NCBI RefSeq assembly: GCF_003945345.1
Contig: NZ_AP019308.1
Coordinates: 5,508,501-5,572,500 of the forward strand
DNA from: Paenibacillus baekrokdamisoli
Lineage (GTDB): Bacteria; Bacillota; Bacilli; Paenibacillales; Paenibacillaceae
Length of the DNA stretch: 64,000 nucleotides
Reading direction: 5' to 3'
A program made the position numbers and the translations under genes. This document shows positions 52,077 to 61,164 of this stretch, piece after piece. Within the stretch, counting starts at the first letter, position 1. The number at the start of each line of letters is the position of its first letter. The notes under the pieces were generated by a model. That model was not told the DNA's origin, made no database searches, and saw only the letters and a list, made by a program, of their open reading frames with translations.

Positions 52077-52979
52077 TCAAGTTGAATTCCCTTTACGCAA
52101 GTTGATCCCGCCTATTCCTAAAGAAATAAAAATAATAAATAGTGATACATTATCCATTAGGGACAAATGCTCATTTAGAAATAATGTTCCCAGAATAACT
52201 CCGAAAAGAGGAACCAAGTAATTGTTGAGCGATGTAAATATAGCACCCGTTCTGTTGATAAGGATGTTGTAGAGCATATAGACAATACCTGCGTGGAAAA
52301 CGCCAAGAATGATTAGGGCAATCCACTGCTGAGAACGTAAATTTACTTCCATAGGATTTTCAAATATAAAGGCCAAAGGAATCAATAAAACCGCTGCAAT
52401 CGACAACACATTCCTCATAGCTATAATAGGTGAAATTGAAGGCAGTCGGTTTAATAAAATTAACGATCCGGCGAAGCTAAGTGCAGCCCCTAAAACAGCT
52501 AATATCCCCAATACATTGAGATTGATTGCTTTAAAAGAAATATCCGGTGCGATTAAGAGTAGAATTCCAATAAATCCGAATATAACACTAATCCATTTTA
52601 AGGCGTTTATTTTTTCTTTCTTAACAAAAACAGCTGCCAACAAAATGGTGAAAATAGGCACCGTCCCCATGAGAATAGCCGTCAGACTGCTAGTGATCCG
52701 CTGCTGCCCCCAACCGATTAAGAAAAAAGGAATCACGGCTTCCAATAATGCAATCCAAAGATAAATCAACCATCGTTTATTAAACGGATTAGACTTGTTC
52801 TGGCTAGATCGATTCTTAACAAAGAAGGATAGAACACCTAAAGTGGCTGCGCCGAAAAGGGCCTTATATGCAGCCAGCGTAAGTGGCTGTATGTTGTCGA
52901 TAACGATTTTTACAAAGAAAAATTGAGAACCCCAGATTAATCCGATTCCAAGTAACAATATATAGTTTGTCCAGCGCAT
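52077..52979 (-). CDS. EamA-family DMT transporter, paralogue 1
   Basis: A 300-residue protein with ten helices made of two EamA halves. It opens NYILLLGIGLIWGSQFFFVK and contains LAAYKALFGAATLGVL; the second half repeats the pattern with LGAALSFAGSLILLNRL and IYMLYNILINRTGAIFTSLN. It probably exports or imports a small metabolite. AGGAG precedes the ATG, 27 bases after the stop of the next EamA gene, so both share a transcript. Confidence 0.85.
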   Translation of the reverse strand: MRWTNYILLLGIGLIWGSQFFFVKIVIDNIQPLTLAAYKALFGAATLGVLSFFVKNRSSQNKSNPFNKRWLIYLWIALLEAVIPFFLIGWGQQRITSSLTAILMGTVPIFTILLAAVFVKKEKINALKWISVIFGFIGILLLIAPDISFKAINLNVLGILAVLGAALSFAGSLILLNRLPSISPIIAMRNVLSIAAVLLIPLAFIFENPMEVNLRSQQWIALIILGVFHAGIVYMLYNILINRTGAIFTSLNNYLVPLFGVILGTLFLNEHLSLMDNVSLFIIFISLGIGGINLRKGNST

Positions 52980-53006
52980 AGCTGTAGGCTCCTATTCGAG
53001 TTACTT

Positions 53007-53933
53007 CTATTTCTCCTTCAGCATAGTTTGCTTATTCTTCTTGAAATTAACCTGGGTACTAATAACACCGCCGATAATCAGAATGGCACCAATAATATGA
53101 AAATAATGAAGCTGCTCATTCAAAAATAATACCCCGGCAACCATAGTCATTAAAGTAGCTAAATTACTGAAGACACTCATTTGTGAGGCTTTCAGGATGG
53201 ATAAAGCATAATTGGATAGCAATGCTGTACCAAAAGACGAAAGAACCCCTAAAAATAGAATAGACAGTACAAAGCTGGAGTTAGTAAAGGGTTGAAAAAA
53301 GCTGGTTAATGTATTCGCCGCCTGATGTTGAACGAGCGCAGCGGCATTGAACGCAATAAAGCCGATTAGCAGCATGACATAGGTTAGTTCGTACAAGGAA
53401 TACTTCTTGGTAAGCTTTCTGGCGAGCACATTGTAACTGGCAGCCGATATGGCCGACAGGAGAATAAGAATGGAGCCAATAAAGCTTGAACCGGTCAAAT
53501 TAAAGCCTTTCATGGCAAAAATATATACAACCCCGACTGTTGATATAAAGGTAGCCAGCTTTTGTTGAAGCGTTGAAGTCTCGCCTAACAAAAATGAGGC
53601 TAACACTAAAGTGAAAACTGGAATACTGGCTTGAATAATTCCTGCTTCAGAGGAAGAAGAAAAGGTGAGCCCAAAGACTTGAAATGCAAAAAAAATGGTT
53701 GGATAGAGGAGAGCCAGCGGCAATATGGAAAGAAAATCCTTCCACTTCATAGTGAATTTGACTTTTTTCATCAGGAGCGGGATAGAAGCTGCAAGTAAGG
53801 CTAGAGTGAACCGGTGAGCTAATGTATCGATTGGGCTGGCTGCTGTCAGGGCTACTTTTACAAACATGAATGAGAACCCAATGATGATCGTATAGAGCAG
53901 CGCCGCGGTATACGCTTTTTGTGTTGATGACAT
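53007..53933 (-). CDS. EamA-family DMT transporter, paralogue 2
   Basis: A 308-residue ten-helix protein, with HRFTLALLAASIPLLMKKV in the first half and GVLSSFGTALLSNYALSILK in the second. It is first in a two-gene operon with the other EamA gene. GGAGG precedes ATG 53933. A GTACC-type repeat at 54016 lies in its promoter region and resembles the operators used by MocR (GntR/aminotransferase) regulators, which often sit opposite EamA genes. Confidence 0.85.
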   Translation of the reverse strand: MSSTQKAYTAALLYTIIIGFSFMFVKVALTAASPIDTLAHRFTLALLAASIPLLMKKVKFTMKWKDFLSILPLALLYPTIFFAFQVFGLTFSSSSEAGIIQASIPVFTLVLASFLLGETSTLQQKLATFISTVGVVYIFAMKGFNLTGSSFIGSILILLSAISAASYNVLARKLTKKYSLYELTYVMLLIGFIAFNAAALVQHQAANTLTSFFQPFTNSSFVLSILFLGVLSSFGTALLSNYALSILKASQMSVFSNLATLMTMVAGVLFLNEQLHYFHIIGAILIIGGVISTQVNFKKNKQTMLKEK

Positions 53934-54015
53934 CGGAAAACCTCCATTGTTGTCGTTCGACTTTATCGTTATCGTAACCGTCGACGGAAATTGTTACAAT
54001 GTAAAAAAACCATAA

Positions 54016-54038
54016 CTGTACCGGTACAAGAGGTACAG
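54016..54038 (-). promoter_or_regulatory. MocR-like GTACC operator region of the EamA operon
   Basis: CTGTACC and GGTACAG form the ends, with another GGTAC in between: on the - strand TGTACCTCT and TGTACCGGT are direct repeats nine bases apart. This is the layout of MocR boxes, though no MocR gene is present in the window. Confidence 0.5.
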
Positions 54039-54040
54039 AC

Positions 54041-54260
54041 ATTTTAATTTATCAGACAGAAGATGGGAAAACCAAAATAGATGTTAAACTTGATAGCGGC
54101 ACTGTTTGGATGAGTCATAAGGCGATTGCAGAATTGTATCAGAGGAAGCAACTATTCGGAAAGACCGAATAGTTCAAAATGAAGGGAAGCGTGAAGTGGA
54201 ACGAGATGTAGAGCCTCAGAGAAGAGGTTTTACCGTAAAATTACAGCTATCTATTGGCTA
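54041..54260 (+). pseudogene. RhuM-family relic
   Basis: From 54041 the frame reads ILIYQTEDGKTKIDVKLDSG then TVWMSHKAIAELYQ before a stop, the well-known start of RhuM-family proteins. In another frame from 54173 VQNEGKREVERDVE continues the same family (usually after the DNA-binding part), so an internal deletion and a frameshift have destroyed it. No start codon is left. RhuM is associated with pathogenicity islands and mobile elements, hinting at a former mobile insertion here. Confidence 0.7.
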
Positions 54261-54392
54261 TCCATTGTTTATGATTCGCAGTTGAATTCAATTGAATTCG
54301 GCGCTTCACAAGTAAAGTTTATTTCTGGGAAAGCTTTACAAGATATGCATGAAAAATGGGAAGCAATCACAAGATAAAGACGAGGTGGGATA

Positions 54393-55739
54393 ATGACTTT
54401 GTCTTGTGAACCGACGAACCAATTACATATAAAGCAAATATTCGAGGGCAGTGACGATTTCATCTATGCGGAAACAGTATTGAATAAGAAAAAAATACAT
54501 ATTTGTTATTTGCAATCCTTAGTTAGCTTAAAGGATACGTTGGATTTGTTAGTGAATCAGCTGAGTCATGCGGATAAGGATATGGATCCGGCTCAGTATA
54601 TTGTTTTGTCCTATAATGCTAGAGCGAATTTGTCGTTGGACGAGCTCGTTGAATCCTTATTGCAGGGCATGCTGATTATTTTCCAACCGGATGGGATAGA
54701 GAATGTGGTTTTTGAACCGCTGCATCCGAAAATTACCAGAAATATCATGGAAGCTCAAAACGAGAATCCAATTCAATCCTCACTGGATGCTTTTACGGAA
54801 GATATGAATATGAACGTTGGTCTGGTGCGCAGTAAACTGAGAACAAAAAACTTGGTCATTCAATCCCATTCCTTAGGGAGCGATTACCCGCGTGAATTAT
54901 CGGTTCTCTATTTAAAAGACCAAGCTAATCCGAAGATGGTTGAGCTCATCTCGGATTGTTTGAATGAGAATAAAATGATGGATATATCTGATGTTCAGCG
55001 TTTGCTAAAAGCATTAAAGCAGCCTAGCTTCAGTCTCATACCAACCTATGTTACTTCCGAACTTCCCTCAGCGACGAAGCATTACCTGCAGGATGGACGA
55101 GTCGTGATTATATTGGATCATTTTCCGTTTGCAATTTCGTTTCCTGCGATTGTGACGGATTTCTGGGCGGTGAAGACGGATCAAGACCATCCGCTCCCTT
55201 TTATGATTCTATACCGAATCATCCGTATTATTGCTTTATTAGTAGCGATCTCCATGCCTGGCTTGTATGTAGTCCTCAATGCTGTAAATCCGGAGCTCCT
55301 GCGAATTCAACTTGCGGTGTCTATTACGGATTCCAGGGAAGGGGTTCCTTATCCGGTTCTAGTTGAAGTGATGCTCATGCTGATCATCATTGAAATGGTA
55401 ATCGAAGCGAGCATTCGGCTTCCTAAGAGCATCGGTCCAACGATCACAATGGTAGGCGGCATTGTTCTTGGAGAAGCGGTAGTTCAGGCCAGACTGATGA
55501 GTAATTTTTTGATTATCATCGTGGCGGTTACAACCATTGCTCATTTTACATTGGGTACTTATATGAATTCACTTTCGATTCGCTTATATAAATATGTAGT
55601 GATTGTTTTCTGCGCTTTATATGGCATTTTAGGTTTAATGGCCTCCCTCGTACTTCTTTGTTTCTATTTGGGGAGCATTTCGACCTTTTCCATCCCTTAT
55701 TTGAGCTTGACTGCAAAAAGAGGGAAATCCAATGAATAA
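54393..55739 (+). CDS. GerA-family spore germinant receptor subunit A (second operon)
   Basis: A 448-residue A subunit, shorter than that at 25270 because the first ~60 residues of the N-terminal domain are reduced. Family blocks: NPKMVELISDCLNENKMMDI, SLIPTYVTSELPSATKHYLQ, DSREGVPYPVLVEVMLMLII, and GGIVLGEAVVQARLMSNFLI. The membrane half has about five helices. The start follows GACGAGGTGGGATA. It overlaps the B subunit by eight bases. Confidence 0.9.
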   Translation: MTLSCEPTNQLHIKQIFEGSDDFIYAETVLNKKKIHICYLQSLVSLKDTLDLLVNQLSHADKDMDPAQYIVLSYNARANLSLDELVESLLQGMLIIFQPDGIENVVFEPLHPKITRNIMEAQNENPIQSSLDAFTEDMNMNVGLVRSKLRTKNLVIQSHSLGSDYPRELSVLYLKDQANPKMVELISDCLNENKMMDISDVQRLLKALKQPSFSLIPTYVTSELPSATKHYLQDGRVVIILDHFPFAISFPAIVTDFWAVKTDQDHPLPFMILYRIIRIIALLVAISMPGLYVVLNAVNPELLRIQLAVSITDSREGVPYPVLVEVMLMLIIIEMVIEASIRLPKSIGPTITMVGGIVLGEAVVQARLMSNFLIIIVAVTTIAHFTLGTYMNSLSIRLYKYVVIVFCALYGILGLMASLVLLCFYLGSISTFSIPYLSLTAKRGKSNE

Positions 55740-56793
55740 ATATTTGGTTTTGATTTTGTTTTTTCTCGTCCACCTTTCTTTTTTATTCTATATGTATCCG
55801 GTGAATATTATCGAATCGTCAACCAAGGGCTATTGGGAACCGATACTGGTTGGTTTTCTTATGGAGGCCCTTCTGATAGGAGTTTATCTGAAGGGATTAT
55901 CGGCTTTTCCGCGCAAGGATATCATTGATATATTCACTGGAAAATCGGGGAAATGGCTAGCAAGAGTTCTCCTTACTCCCTTTTTTATTTTCTTATTTGT
56001 GAATTTCGGCACCATGCATCGTGTTGAATTTGATTCGGTTAACGTGGTTCTCCTGCCCAAAACCCCTCTGTTATTTATTTTGCTGCTGTATCTTATCCCT
56101 CTCTACGCCGCCTGGAAAGGCTTGCAGTCAATTGCTCGCGGTGCGGTGCTACTGTTTGTTTTTGGTGTACCTCTTATTCTTTTTTCCTTAATGAGCAGTA
56201 TCAAAAATTTTGATTTTCATCAAGTTTTCCCCTTGTTAGATACGCAGATGGCTTTCTTCAGCAAACCAGAATTTTATTCGGCTCTCCTTGCTCACACAGG
56301 TTTTTTGTTTCTCGGTATGATTGGTCTTAATAAAAATGCAAGCATGCGGTATTTAATTCCGATCTTAATCGTGATTTTTATTTTTGGGTTAGCTGCAGTT
56401 TACGTACCCTTGCTGATTTTTGGCCCCGAGTCGATTATTTATTTGCGCTATCCTGTTGTATTAACTTCGGACACAGTTGATATGGAATGGGTTATCTTTG
56501 ATTGGCTGCCTACGTTTTTTGTTATTTCCACGATTGCCATCTCTATGGTGGAAGCAGCTATATCACTTTGGATGATGACGACTCTTATGCATAAACTAGC
56601 TTTCCCCGCCAAAAGGGGATGGTCAGTTATTATAGTAGGCGCAGCGTTATATGTCTTTAGTGCGATGATTCCCAATACGGATTGGCTGGATCAGCTGACT
56701 ACATGGAATTCCGTCTTTGGCTTGTACAGTATCGTTGTCATTCCTATCACTGTTTTACTCATGAGTTTAAAGGATAGGAGGGATTCCGCATGA
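55732..56793 (+). CDS. GerAB-type germination permease, subunit B (second operon)
   Basis: A 353-residue protein with about ten helices, homologous in layout to the B subunit at 26814, though it begins directly with the first helix (YLVLILFFLVHLSFLFYMYP). Contains a Trp-rich central FDWLPTFF segment and ends with MSLKDRRDSA. It overlaps subunit A by eight and subunit C by four bases, the tight arrangement seen in germination operons. Confidence 0.85.
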   Translation: MNKYLVLILFFLVHLSFLFYMYPVNIIESSTKGYWEPILVGFLMEALLIGVYLKGLSAFPRKDIIDIFTGKSGKWLARVLLTPFFIFLFVNFGTMHRVEFDSVNVVLLPKTPLLFILLLYLIPLYAAWKGLQSIARGAVLLFVFGVPLILFSLMSSIKNFDFHQVFPLLDTQMAFFSKPEFYSALLAHTGFLFLGMIGLNKNASMRYLIPILIVIFIFGLAAVYVPLLIFGPESIIYLRYPVVLTSDTVDMEWVIFDWLPTFFVISTIAISMVEAAISLWMMTTLMHKLAFPAKRGWSVIIVGAALYVFSAMIPNTDWLDQLTTWNSVFGLYSIVVIPITVLLMSLKDRRDSA

Positions 56794-57884
56794 TACCTCG
56801 CTATGTCGTCCGTATTGGACTCTTTCTATATTGTCTGGGCTGCTTTACAATCCTTACGGGTTGCTGGGATACAAAAGATATTAACAAAAGACTCATGCCT
56901 GTTGTCATGGGAATTTGTAAAAAGGAGCAGCAGCCATACAAAATTATTTTGCAGATTCCGAGTCCTCAGATGAAGGGTTCTCAATTCTTGGAGGGTCAAG
57001 CGGAAACGATTAATAAGGCAGTTGATGGCATCCGTACAAAGTCTGAAAAAGGTGTCGACCTGCTGCATTTAAGGCTATTTCTAATCTGTGAAGAATTGGC
57101 GAAAAAGGATATCGAGAACATTGTCAATTACACGATACAGGCAAATGACATCTCAGTTAAAGGCTTAGTAGGTATTGTGAGAGGCGATTTCGAGAAAATG
57201 ATGCACCACAAAATTCAAGCCAATCCGGAGCTGTCATCCTATGATTTTTTCAGTGAACAGGCGGGATGGACTCCCAATAATACGATCATACGTTTATGGG
57301 AAGTGTATCGCGATATGAATTCGTATACGAGGGATATGGCCATTCCTATCCTCAGTAAAGGAACCGATACCTTATATAATTTCGAGGGTTCTGCGATTAT
57401 GCGGCGGGACAGAATGGTGGGGGATATTTCTCCAGAGGAAACCTTAATTTATAATACGTTTCAAAGAAAGTATATAGGAGGCACGATAGAGGTTGCGGGA
57501 CATAGCAGTGTTTTAATTAAGAAGGCAACCATTAGCCACCATGTCAAGTGGACTGCATCAGGACCTAGTATGAAAAGTAGGATGAAATTGAATGTGGTTG
57601 TTGCAGAGAATGAAAGGAATTTACCCGACGATGTAATTGCAAAATTGCTTAAAAAGGATATAGAAAAAAAAGCGGCTAAACTGATTAAGAGGCTGCACGA
57701 GCAAAAAGCTGATGTCCTTGGCATAGGCCAATATTTCCGAAGAATCATGACGGAGAAGCAGATGAAAAGCTGGAAAAAACAATGGTTTCCGCAAATGGAG
57801 CATGAAGTCACAGTGGATATAAATATCCTCGATAATATATATTTCAAGTCTTCCAATAAAATGAAATCGACCCCCGTTTCTTGA
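56790..57884 (+). CDS. Ger(x)C-family germination lipoprotein, subunit C (second operon)
   Basis: A 364-residue lipoprotein: a signal with the lipobox TILTGCWDTKDINKRLMPVV at ~20-40 (Cys at about 26, followed by WD, a GerC hallmark) and a normal C-terminal helix (MKSWKKQWFPQMEHEVTVDI). Unlike gerC of the first operon it has a proper ATG, in the ATGA overlap, which supports the reading of the other one as an altered start. No clear terminator follows. Confidence 0.9.
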   Translation: MIPRYVVRIGLFLYCLGCFTILTGCWDTKDINKRLMPVVMGICKKEQQPYKIILQIPSPQMKGSQFLEGQAETINKAVDGIRTKSEKGVDLLHLRLFLICEELAKKDIENIVNYTIQANDISVKGLVGIVRGDFEKMMHHKIQANPELSSYDFFSEQAGWTPNNTIIRLWEVYRDMNSYTRDMAIPILSKGTDTLYNFEGSAIMRRDRMVGDISPEETLIYNTFQRKYIGGTIEVAGHSSVLIKKATISHHVKWTASGPSMKSRMKLNVVVAENERNLPDDVIAKLLKKDIEKKAAKLIKRLHEQKADVLGIGQYFRRIMTEKQMKSWKKQWFPQMEHEVTVDINILDNIYFKSSNKMKSTPVS

Positions 57885-57998
57885 CAAAGTAGACACGGAG
57901 AACCGAGAATGCGATAGAATAAAGCTATCAAAATTCGGACCGTACAGATGATGCCGGTAGACGGAAAACCTGTGGTGCAGCGAGCTAGGGGAGCAATA

Positions 57999-58946
57999 AT
58001 GAAAATAGATCGTTTGTTAGCGATGACGGTTCTACTGCTCAATCGTAAACGGGTCAGTGCCAAGGAATTAGCTGACCGCTTTGAAGTTTCAACCAAGACG
58101 ATTTACCGTGACATGGAAACCTTGAATCAAGCGGGAATCCCCATTGTGGCGCATCAAGGAATATTAGGCGGGTTTGAAATCATGGAGCCCTACACGATAG
58201 CCCGCCAATTTCTAACGCTTAATGAAATAACTGCCATTATCGCTGCAGTAAAGGGGATCGCCACTGCGGTGGATGACAGTATGCTAACGAATCTTCTTGA
58301 TAAGGTTCAGGCGATGCTTAGTAAGATGGACAGAATAGACGCCGAGCAGCAGGGAACAGGAATGGTCTTTGATTTTAACCCATGGGGACAGAGTGCTGCT
58401 GCCCGAGAAAAAGTGAATACGTGGAGGCAGGCCATCGAGGAAACGCGCAAGGTAAAGATTCAATACTTAAACATGAACGGCGTGGAGAGTGAGAGAGTTG
58501 TTGAGCCGGCTGCGTTAATTATGAAAGGGAATTTGTGGTATCTGCATGCCTACTGCAATTTACGGCAGGATTTTCGAGTGTTTCGGTTATCCCGTGTACA
58601 GGATTTGCAGATGTTAACGGAACATTTTGAGCGCCGACCTGCACCGTCATTAGATGGTTACGCATGGGATTCGGAGTGGTCCAAGGATAGCAAACGGGAA
58701 GTTATACTTACCTTTCATCCAAAAGTTCGTTATCGCGTCGTGGATTCTTTTCCTCCCGATTGGGTCACCGAGCTAGAGGATGGCTCCGTTCAAGTGAAAG
58801 GGGAATTACTGGAGGACGAATGGTTGTATGGTACGCTTCTGAGCTATGGCGATAAGGTCAAAGTCGAACAGCCGACTAGTGTGGTGGAGGAAGTCGTGAG
58901 CCGTGCACAAAAAATAATTGAACGATATTCAAACGAAGACAGATAG
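57999..58946 (+). CDS. YafY/YobV-type HTH-WYL transcriptional regulator
   Basis: A 315-residue protein with an HTH_11 domain at ~1-60 (DRLLAMTVLLLNRKRVSAKE, then FEVSTKTIYRDMETLNQAGI) and a WYL domain from ~140, with the sensor motif LWYLHAYCNLRQDFRVFRLS. WYL proteins bind nucleotides or DNA ends and often control stress or defence genes; YobV in B. subtilis is next to an effector-binding protein, as here. ATG 57999 follows GGGGAGCAATA; the frame from 57948 adds 17 residues without a ribosome site. Confidence 0.85.
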   Translation: MKIDRLLAMTVLLLNRKRVSAKELADRFEVSTKTIYRDMETLNQAGIPIVAHQGILGGFEIMEPYTIARQFLTLNEITAIIAAVKGIATAVDDSMLTNLLDKVQAMLSKMDRIDAEQQGTGMVFDFNPWGQSAAAREKVNTWRQAIEETRKVKIQYLNMNGVESERVVEPAALIMKGNLWYLHAYCNLRQDFRVFRLSRVQDLQMLTEHFERRPAPSLDGYAWDSEWSKDSKREVILTFHPKVRYRVVDSFPPDWVTELEDGSVQVKGELLEDEWLYGTLLSYGDKVKVEQPTSVVEEVVSRAQKIIERYSNEDR

Positions 58947-59001
58947 TTGTCCACTTTTCCAATCTATAATAAGTTCAGATACAAGGAAAAGAGGATGATT
59001 C

Positions 59002-59484
59002 ATGAATACCCATATCGTTCAAAAGCCAGAAATAACACTTGTAGGAGTAACTGTACGTACGACAAACGCCGAAGAAGCAGGTCCGAACAGACGCTTGCCG
59101 CAGCTTTGGGACACCTACTTTCAGAGTAACCTTGCGCTGCAAACAGATGCCCATAACCCGCATCTCATCTATGGCTTATATACAGACTATGAAAGTGATG
59201 CAGCTGGAGCGTACACGACCCTTATTGGGCATGAAGCAGGCGATGCGATGCTTACAGGCGACAACAACTTTGTGCACGCGGTTATACCGGAGAGTAAATA
59301 TATCGTCTTCACGACTAAAAAGGGTCCCGTATATGAAGTGGTCGCACAAGCGTGGGGAGAAATCTGGGGTTATTTCAAGGAATCGGTGGAGACAAGAACC
59401 TATACGGGGGATTTTGAGCTTTACGATTCTCGCAATTTCGATCCTCTCAGCACTGAGGTGCAGATTTATATTGCTATTGAATAG
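59002..59484 (+). CDS. GyrI-like effector-binding protein (YobU-like)
   Basis: A 160-residue standalone effector-binding domain with the SOUL/GyrI-type beta pattern: PEITLVGVTVRTTNAEEAGP at the start, YTDYESDAAGAYTTLIGHEA in the middle and the late RNFDPLSTEVQIYIAIE end typical of the family. It may bind a small molecule for the WYL regulator upstream (55 bases away), as the YobU-YobV pairing suggests. GAAAAGAGGATG precedes the ATG. Confidence 0.8.
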   Translation: MNTHIVQKPEITLVGVTVRTTNAEEAGPNRRLPQLWDTYFQSNLALQTDAHNPHLIYGLYTDYESDAAGAYTTLIGHEAGDAMLTGDNNFVHAVIPESKYIVFTTKKGPVYEVVAQAWGEIWGYFKESVETRTYTGDFELYDSRNFDPLSTEVQIYIAIE

Positions 59485-59665
59485 ATAGACTGATAAGAAT
59501 GGGAGCAACAGTATTTTTTGTCTAGTGCATAATCCAAGTCACGGGACATATGGAATGCTGTGTGTTGCTCGTGAAAAAGTAATTTATGGGGCCACATTTA
59601 CCTAGAAGAATACTGTTGAAGTGAGTTTTGAGAGTTTAAGCACATCAATTGCTTGAAAGAATAAA

Positions 59666-59705
59666 AAGAGTTGACCATCTATTATCGCTGGTCAACTCTT
59701 TTTTC
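59666..59705 (+). terminator. Rho-independent terminator
   Basis: AAGAGTTGACCA / TGGTCAACTCTT perfect 12-base stem, 11-base loop, then TTTTTT. It isolates the cassette from upstream transcription. Confidence 0.9.
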
Positions 59706-59867
59706 GTCATAATAATTGAGTTCTAGCCTATTTGAAAAATGCCGAGTTATTTGGATAGCGTCATTACCTCTTCTACATAGAAAAGTACAAGCCAATCTGA
59801 AACAATCACCTTCAAATACCAAATGTAGAGAATATTTTTTCATCGTTTGGCACATACTAAAAAGTGA

Positions 59868-59918
59868 TTTTACATTGTAAAAATTTATTTTACAACTGTA
59901 CGCTCAGTAGCATATAAT
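59868..59918 (+). promoter_or_regulatory. Cassette promoter with two TTTTACA-type operators
   Basis: TTTTACATTGTAAAA (59868-59882) is a perfect palindrome; ATTTTACAACTGTA (59887-59900) repeats its half site 20 bases later. The promoter is TTACAA (59890-59895), 17-base spacer and TATAAT (59913-59918), so the second operator covers the -35 element. This is the layout of a self-repressing HTH protein. Confidence 0.75.
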
Positions 59919-59949
59919 AAAAGAAGGTGAAAAAGAGAGGTGAGAAGCA

Positions 59950-60318
59950 ATGAATTACAATTATTTTGACTACCGTGAATTGATTTCCAAAAACTTGCTT
60001 TCTTTCTTGAGGCAAAGTGGCTTTTCCAAATTGTCATTTTCCAAATTGACGGAAATTTCACGACCAACGATTGACCAGATTATAAAGGGTGAAAGTCCAA
60101 GTCCGAAACAATACAATTCACAGATCACAAAAATTAATGAGACGTTCCAATTGCCAGACGATTTCTTCATTGTTTTTCAGGATGAACCAACGACAACTTC
60201 GCGTTACGCTTACGCTTATTCAGACCATGGTCGAGATGTTGAAAAAAGTCCAAAAACAATGGAACTTCTCAATGCGCTGGATGATATTCTGGACGTTTAT
60301 TCCCTTTATTTGAAGTAA
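59950..60318 (+). CDS. XRE-like helix-turn-helix protein (antitoxin-type)
   Basis: A 122-residue protein with a Cro/C1-type HTH at ~8-58 (LISKNLLSFLRQSGFSKLSF, then LTEISRPTIDQIIKGESP), a helical linker and an acidic end (ELLNALDDILDVYSLYLK). It is the first gene of a three-gene cassette, which is the usual position of the DNA-binding partner of ImmA/IrrE proteases, and its probable operators lie on its own promoter. GAGAGGTGAGAAGCA precedes the ATG. Confidence 0.75.
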   Translation: MNYNYFDYRELISKNLLSFLRQSGFSKLSFSKLTEISRPTIDQIIKGESPSPKQYNSQITKINETFQLPDDFFIVFQDEPTTTSRYAYAYSDHGRDVEKSPKTMELLNALDDILDVYSLYLK

Positions 60319-60333
60319 GGAGGGGCCTGTTTC

Positions 60334-61164
60334 ATGCGAATCACCAGCGAAAACCTGGATCAAACGATCCGCACTAATGAACAAATTGCCAATCAGATTG
60401 TAGATCACATTCACTTCATTGAAAAACGCTTAATCAAATGGCAGTCCCTTCCGATTGAGGAGCAAGCTTTTGAGATCTTAAAGGAACATAATTTGATAGA
60501 AGTACCGATACCTGATGAAAATTGGGGTGGTGCAATTCGTAAGTTTACGAATAACAAGATGATTCCCATCATTAATACTTATCAACCACGTCTGTATCAA
60601 TATTTCATTTACTGGCATGAAATTTATCACTTGACTGAACGTGAAGAGATGCAAACTATGCATAAAGATGGTTACGAGATAACAACCGAGTTTGATCTTA
60701 ACGAGCGAAAAGCGGATTATTTTGCGAGTCAAATGATCTTTGGTAGAACGGATCTTTACGACTTCTTCCACTCATTAAACACGAATGATTTCATTGAGCG
60801 AATTGCGCATTGTATGAAGTCCTTTAAAGCCCCGTACAAAGCGATCTTGATTGAATTGTATCAGATCGCCAATAAAAATAATCACATTCAACTGCAGAAT
60901 GAAATCAAAAAGCATTTTGATCTACGTCTTAAACCAACAGAGTGGGAAATTATCTTCCAAGAAAACGGTTTGGATGATTCTTTGATTAAACCTTCCTTCG
61001 TGACGAATATGAATGCGATCATCAAAACAATCCAGGAAGAAATCACAAAACATCCTGATGTCCAGTTCTACAAAGAAAACTTAAACTTAATTAAGGAATG
61101 GGAGCTAAAGTACAAAAACGTTCATCGTGAAGCCAAAGGAGCAGGGGATGGGCAACTATCGTGA
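60334..61164 (+). CDS. ImmA/IrrE-family metallopeptidase
   Basis: A 276-residue protein with the zinc-protease motif YFIYWHEIYHLT, giving His95, Glu96 and His99, and the third-ligand region LNERKADYFASQMIFG with Glu124, as in the ImmA/IrrE family (COG2856). Such enzymes cleave the HTH repressor of their own operon when a signal arrives, as ImmA does for ImmR of ICEBs1. Its gene follows the HTH gene by 15 bases and overlaps the third gene by 17, so the proteins likely work together. Confidence 0.85.
   Translation: MRITSENLDQTIRTNEQIANQIVDHIHFIEKRLIKWQSLPIEEQAFEILKEHNLIEVPIPDENWGGAIRKFTNNKMIPIINTYQPRLYQYFIYWHEIYHLTEREEMQTMHKDGYEITTEFDLNERKADYFASQMIFGRTDLYDFFHSLNTNDFIERIAHCMKSFKAPYKAILIELYQIANKNNHIQLQNEIKKHFDLRLKPTEWEIIFQENGLDDSLIKPSFVTNMNAIIKTIQEEITKHPDVQFYKENLNLIKEWELKYKNVHREAKGAGDGQLS

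Larger units (their letters stand above)
59485..59949. other. Intergenic region before the HTH/IrrE/PIN cassette
   Basis: The 465 bases hold a strong terminator (59666-59705) and the operator/promoter of the cassette (59868-59918). From 59486 to 59650 no feature is recognised. Base composition becomes distinctly A+T-rich from here on. Confidence 0.5.
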
